6,427 nucleotides of DNA from a bacterium (GTDB lineage: Bacteria; Bacteroidota; Bacteroidia; Cytophagales; Thermonemataceae): assembly GCA_025362415.1 (NCBI GenBank), contig JANYGM010000070.1, positions 1 through 6,427 on the forward strand. The letters run 5' to 3'. The notes beneath the pieces are model-generated. The model saw nothing but the letters and a program-made list of their open reading frames with translations. It was not told where the DNA came from and ran no database searches. The first letter of the stretch is position 1, and every line of letters begins with the position of its first letter. The position numbers and the translations under genes are program-made. This document shows positions 4,587-6,427 of this stretch, piece by piece.

Positions 4587-6427
4587 ATGGAACACAAACA
4601 TACCTATGACGCACAAGGTAAGCAACTTTGTTGCACGCAAGAAGAGAAAATCTATGTCCAAGCAGGTGCGAAAGAATTGCTACACAAAAAGCACAGCCAA
4701 AATGATGGACACAATCACAAGGAACATTCAAACGAACACTCAGATGAGCATTCAGAGGAAGACGGACACGACCATTCCAAAGGAAGTGATAGCCCTTTTA
4801 AGATGTTTTTACCTGCTATTATTTCCTTTTGTTTGTTAATTATTGCAATTACCTTTGATAATTTTGTAAAGCCTGAATGGTTTGCGGGCTGGGTGCGTGT
4901 TGCGTGGTATGTGGTTGCCTACATTCCTGTTGGTTTTCCTGTGATAAAAGAGGCATTTGAAAGTATGGGTAAAGGTGAAATTTTTTCTGAATTTTTATTG
5001 ATGTGTATTGCCACTATTGGGGCATTTGCCATTGGAGAATACCCTGAAGCAGTAGCAGTAATGTTGTTTTATGCCGTTGGAGAAGTATTTCAGACTTTAG
5101 CCGTAAAAAAAGCAAAAGCAAATATAAAATCCTTGTTAGACCAAAGACCTGACGAAGTAACAATTTTAGAGAATAACCAAGCTAAAACCGTAAAAGCGGA
5201 AAGTGTAAGTATTGGCAATATCATACAACTAAAATCAGGTGAAAAATTAGGTTTAGATGGAGAATTGATTTCTGAAACTGCTTCTTTCAATACTGCAGCA
5301 CTCACAGGCGAAAGTAAGCCTGACACCAAAGCAAAAGGTGAAACAGTGCTAGCAGGAATGATAAACCTAAACACCGTAGCACAAGTAAAAGTTACTACCG
5401 CCTACAAAGACAGCAAGTTAAGCAAAATTTTGGAAATGGTACAAAATGCTACCGCCCAAAAAGCACCCACAGAATTATTTATTCGCAAGTTTGCAAAAAT
5501 CTACACCCCTATTGTGGTGCTTTTGGCGGTACTTATTACGGGACTTCCTTATTTTTTTGTTGATAATTACGTATTCAGTCAATGGTTGTATAGAGCATTG
5601 GTTTTCTTGGTTATCTCGTGTCCTTGTGCGCTGGTGATTTCTATTCCATTGGGTTATTTTGGGGGTATTGGTGCAGCATCTAAAAATGGTATTTTATTTA
5701 AAGGGAGTAACTTTTTAGATATTATTGCCAATATCCAAAATGTAGTAATGGACAAAACAGGTACAATGACAGAAGGCGTTTTTAAGGTACAAGAAGTAGT
5801 TTTTGAAGTTGATTTTAATAAAAACGAAATCTTGCAAATGGTTAATGCATTGGAAAGCCAAAGCACGCACCCAGTTGCTACGGCTATCCACAATTATGTG
5901 GGGGAAATTGATAGCAATATCAAATTAGAAAGTGTAGAAGAAATATCAGGACACGGACTAAAAGCCAATATAAATGGAAAAGAACTTTTAGTGGGTAATT
6001 TCAAATTGATGAATAAATTTTTAATAACTTATGACATAGACCCCAATAGCATTGTTTATACCCTGATTGCAGTTGCGCTTGACAAAAAATTTGTGGGCTA
6101 TCTCACCATTGCGGACAGCATTAAAGAAGATGCACAACTTACCATTGACAAACTAAAAGCAATGAATGTAAAAACCACTATGTTAAGTGGTGATAAAAGC
6201 AACGTAGTTCAGTTTGTAGCCAATAAATTAGGCATAACTAATTATTACGGGGATTTATTGCCAGAAGACAAAGTAAATAAAGTAAAAGAACTCAAAGCTA
6301 AAAACGAAACCGTAGCTTTTGTTGGAGATGGCGTAAATGATGCGCCAGTAGTGGCGTTGAGTGATGTTGGTTTTGCAATGGGTGGTTTGGGAAGTGATGC
6401 CACCATTGAAACCGCAGACGTGGTGAT
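4587..6427 (+). CDS. Heavy-metal P1B-type ATPase, Zn/Cd/Pb exporter type (3' end cut off)
   Basis: 613 residues are visible in one unbroken frame; the stop lies past the window edge. Motifs in order: TGES at 240-243 (actuator domain), CPC at 345-347 in the metal-binding helix, DKTGT with phosphorylated D389, HP at 428-429, MLSGDK at 532-537 and GDGVNDAP at 580-587. Membrane helices are visible at about 73-93, 101-125, 136-172, 307-326 and 333-360. CPC with PLGYFGGIGAASKNGILFKGSNFLD resembles the ZntA/CadA (P1B-2) group more than CopA, but the diagnostic C-terminal helices are missing. There is no N-terminal HMA domain. Residues 1-68 instead carry a CC pair (15-16) and 11 histidines in a D/E/H/S tail. 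It should export metal from the cytoplasm across the inner membrane. ATG 4587 has no Shine-Dalgarno. Only roughly the last 10-15% of the protein should be missing. Confidence 0.93.
   Translation, partial: MEHKHTYDAQGKQLCCTQEEKIYVQAGAKELLHKKHSQNDGHNHKEHSNEHSDEHSEEDGHDHSKGSDSPFKMFLPAIISFCLLIIAITFDNFVKPEWFAGWVRVAWYVVAYIPVGFPVIKEAFESMGKGEIFSEFLLMCIATIGAFAIGEYPEAVAVMLFYAVGEVFQTLAVKKAKANIKSLLDQRPDEVTILENNQAKTVKAESVSIGNIIQLKSGEKLGLDGELISETASFNTAALTGESKPDTKAKGETVLAGMINLNTVAQVKVTTAYKDSKLSKILEMVQNATAQKAPTELFIRKFAKIYTPIVVLLAVLITGLPYFFVDNYVFSQWLYRALVFLVISCPCALVISIPLGYFGGIGAASKNGILFKGSNFLDIIANIQNVVMDKTGTMTEGVFKVQEVVFEVDFNKNEILQMVNALESQSTHPVATAIHNYVGEIDSNIKLESVEEISGHGLKANINGKELLVGNFKLMNKFLITYDIDPNSIVYTLIAVALDKKFVGYLTIADSIKEDAQLTIDKLKAMNVKTTMLSGDKSNVVQFVANKLGITNYYGDLLPEDKVNKVKELKAKNETVAFVGDGVNDAPVVALSDVGFAMGGLGSDATIETADVV

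Noticed and set aside
4606..4839. 77-codon open frame on the + strand
   Set aside because: It is an alternative frame of the ATPase N-terminus; the ATPase frame from 4587 has all family motifs and is unbroken to the window edge.
5446..5637. 63-codon open frame on the + strand
   Set aside because: It overlaps ATPase residues around the CPC helix in another frame, with no recognisable content.
4587..6427. Possible frameshift in the P-type ATPase
   Set aside because: TGES, CPC, DKTGT, HP and GDGVND were all found in the same reading frame, with no internal stop.

Overview
The window is AT-rich DNA that most likely comes from a Bacteroidota bacterium. Four things point there: a Cys-rich exported protein ending in IWTPPNIH (the Bacteroidota HYC_CC_PP type), an HMA/DUF3347 protein of the kind common in that phylum, start codons without Shine-Dalgarno sequences, and a short C5/G5 palindrome that encodes SPLTPKGG. 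Genus cannot be told from this window.

Layout. (1) Positions 1-124 hold a long, perfect inverted repeat (24-bp arms) just upstream of a complete YgjP-like M48 zinc metallopeptidase gene (124-882, +). That gene type often sits at the edge of type I restriction-modification loci, but none is visible here. (2) A heptamer tandem repeat runs over the end of that gene. It is followed by the convergent cobS gene (1040-1858, -), which encodes the last step of cobalamin assembly and stands alone here. (3) Divergent from cobS is an envelope metal-handling block, all on the + strand. It contains a small Cys-rich exported protein (1984-2388), an exported HMA + His-rich linker + DUF3347 protein (2505-3416), a Met/His-rich YVTN beta-propeller lipoprotein (3443-4504), and a zinc/cadmium-type P1B ATPase (from 4587, running off the window at 6427 with 613 residues visible). 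Hairpins at 2417-2463 and 4541-4566 separate parts of the block.

How the genes may work together (inference): the ATPase would pump a soft or transition metal out of the cytoplasm, while the three exported proteins, rich in Cys, His and Met, bind or sense the metal outside the inner membrane. No metalloregulator gene is visible.

The most notable structural signal is a perfect 34-bp direct repeat. One copy is the 3' end and stop of the DUF3347 gene (3383-3416). The other is the 3' end of the propeller gene plus 14 bases beyond it (4485-4518), read in a different frame. The repeat brackets the propeller gene, and recombination between the copies would remove that gene and leave its neighbour intact. 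A second notable signal is a Bacteroidota-type palindrome inserted in frame in the HMA/DUF3347 gene.
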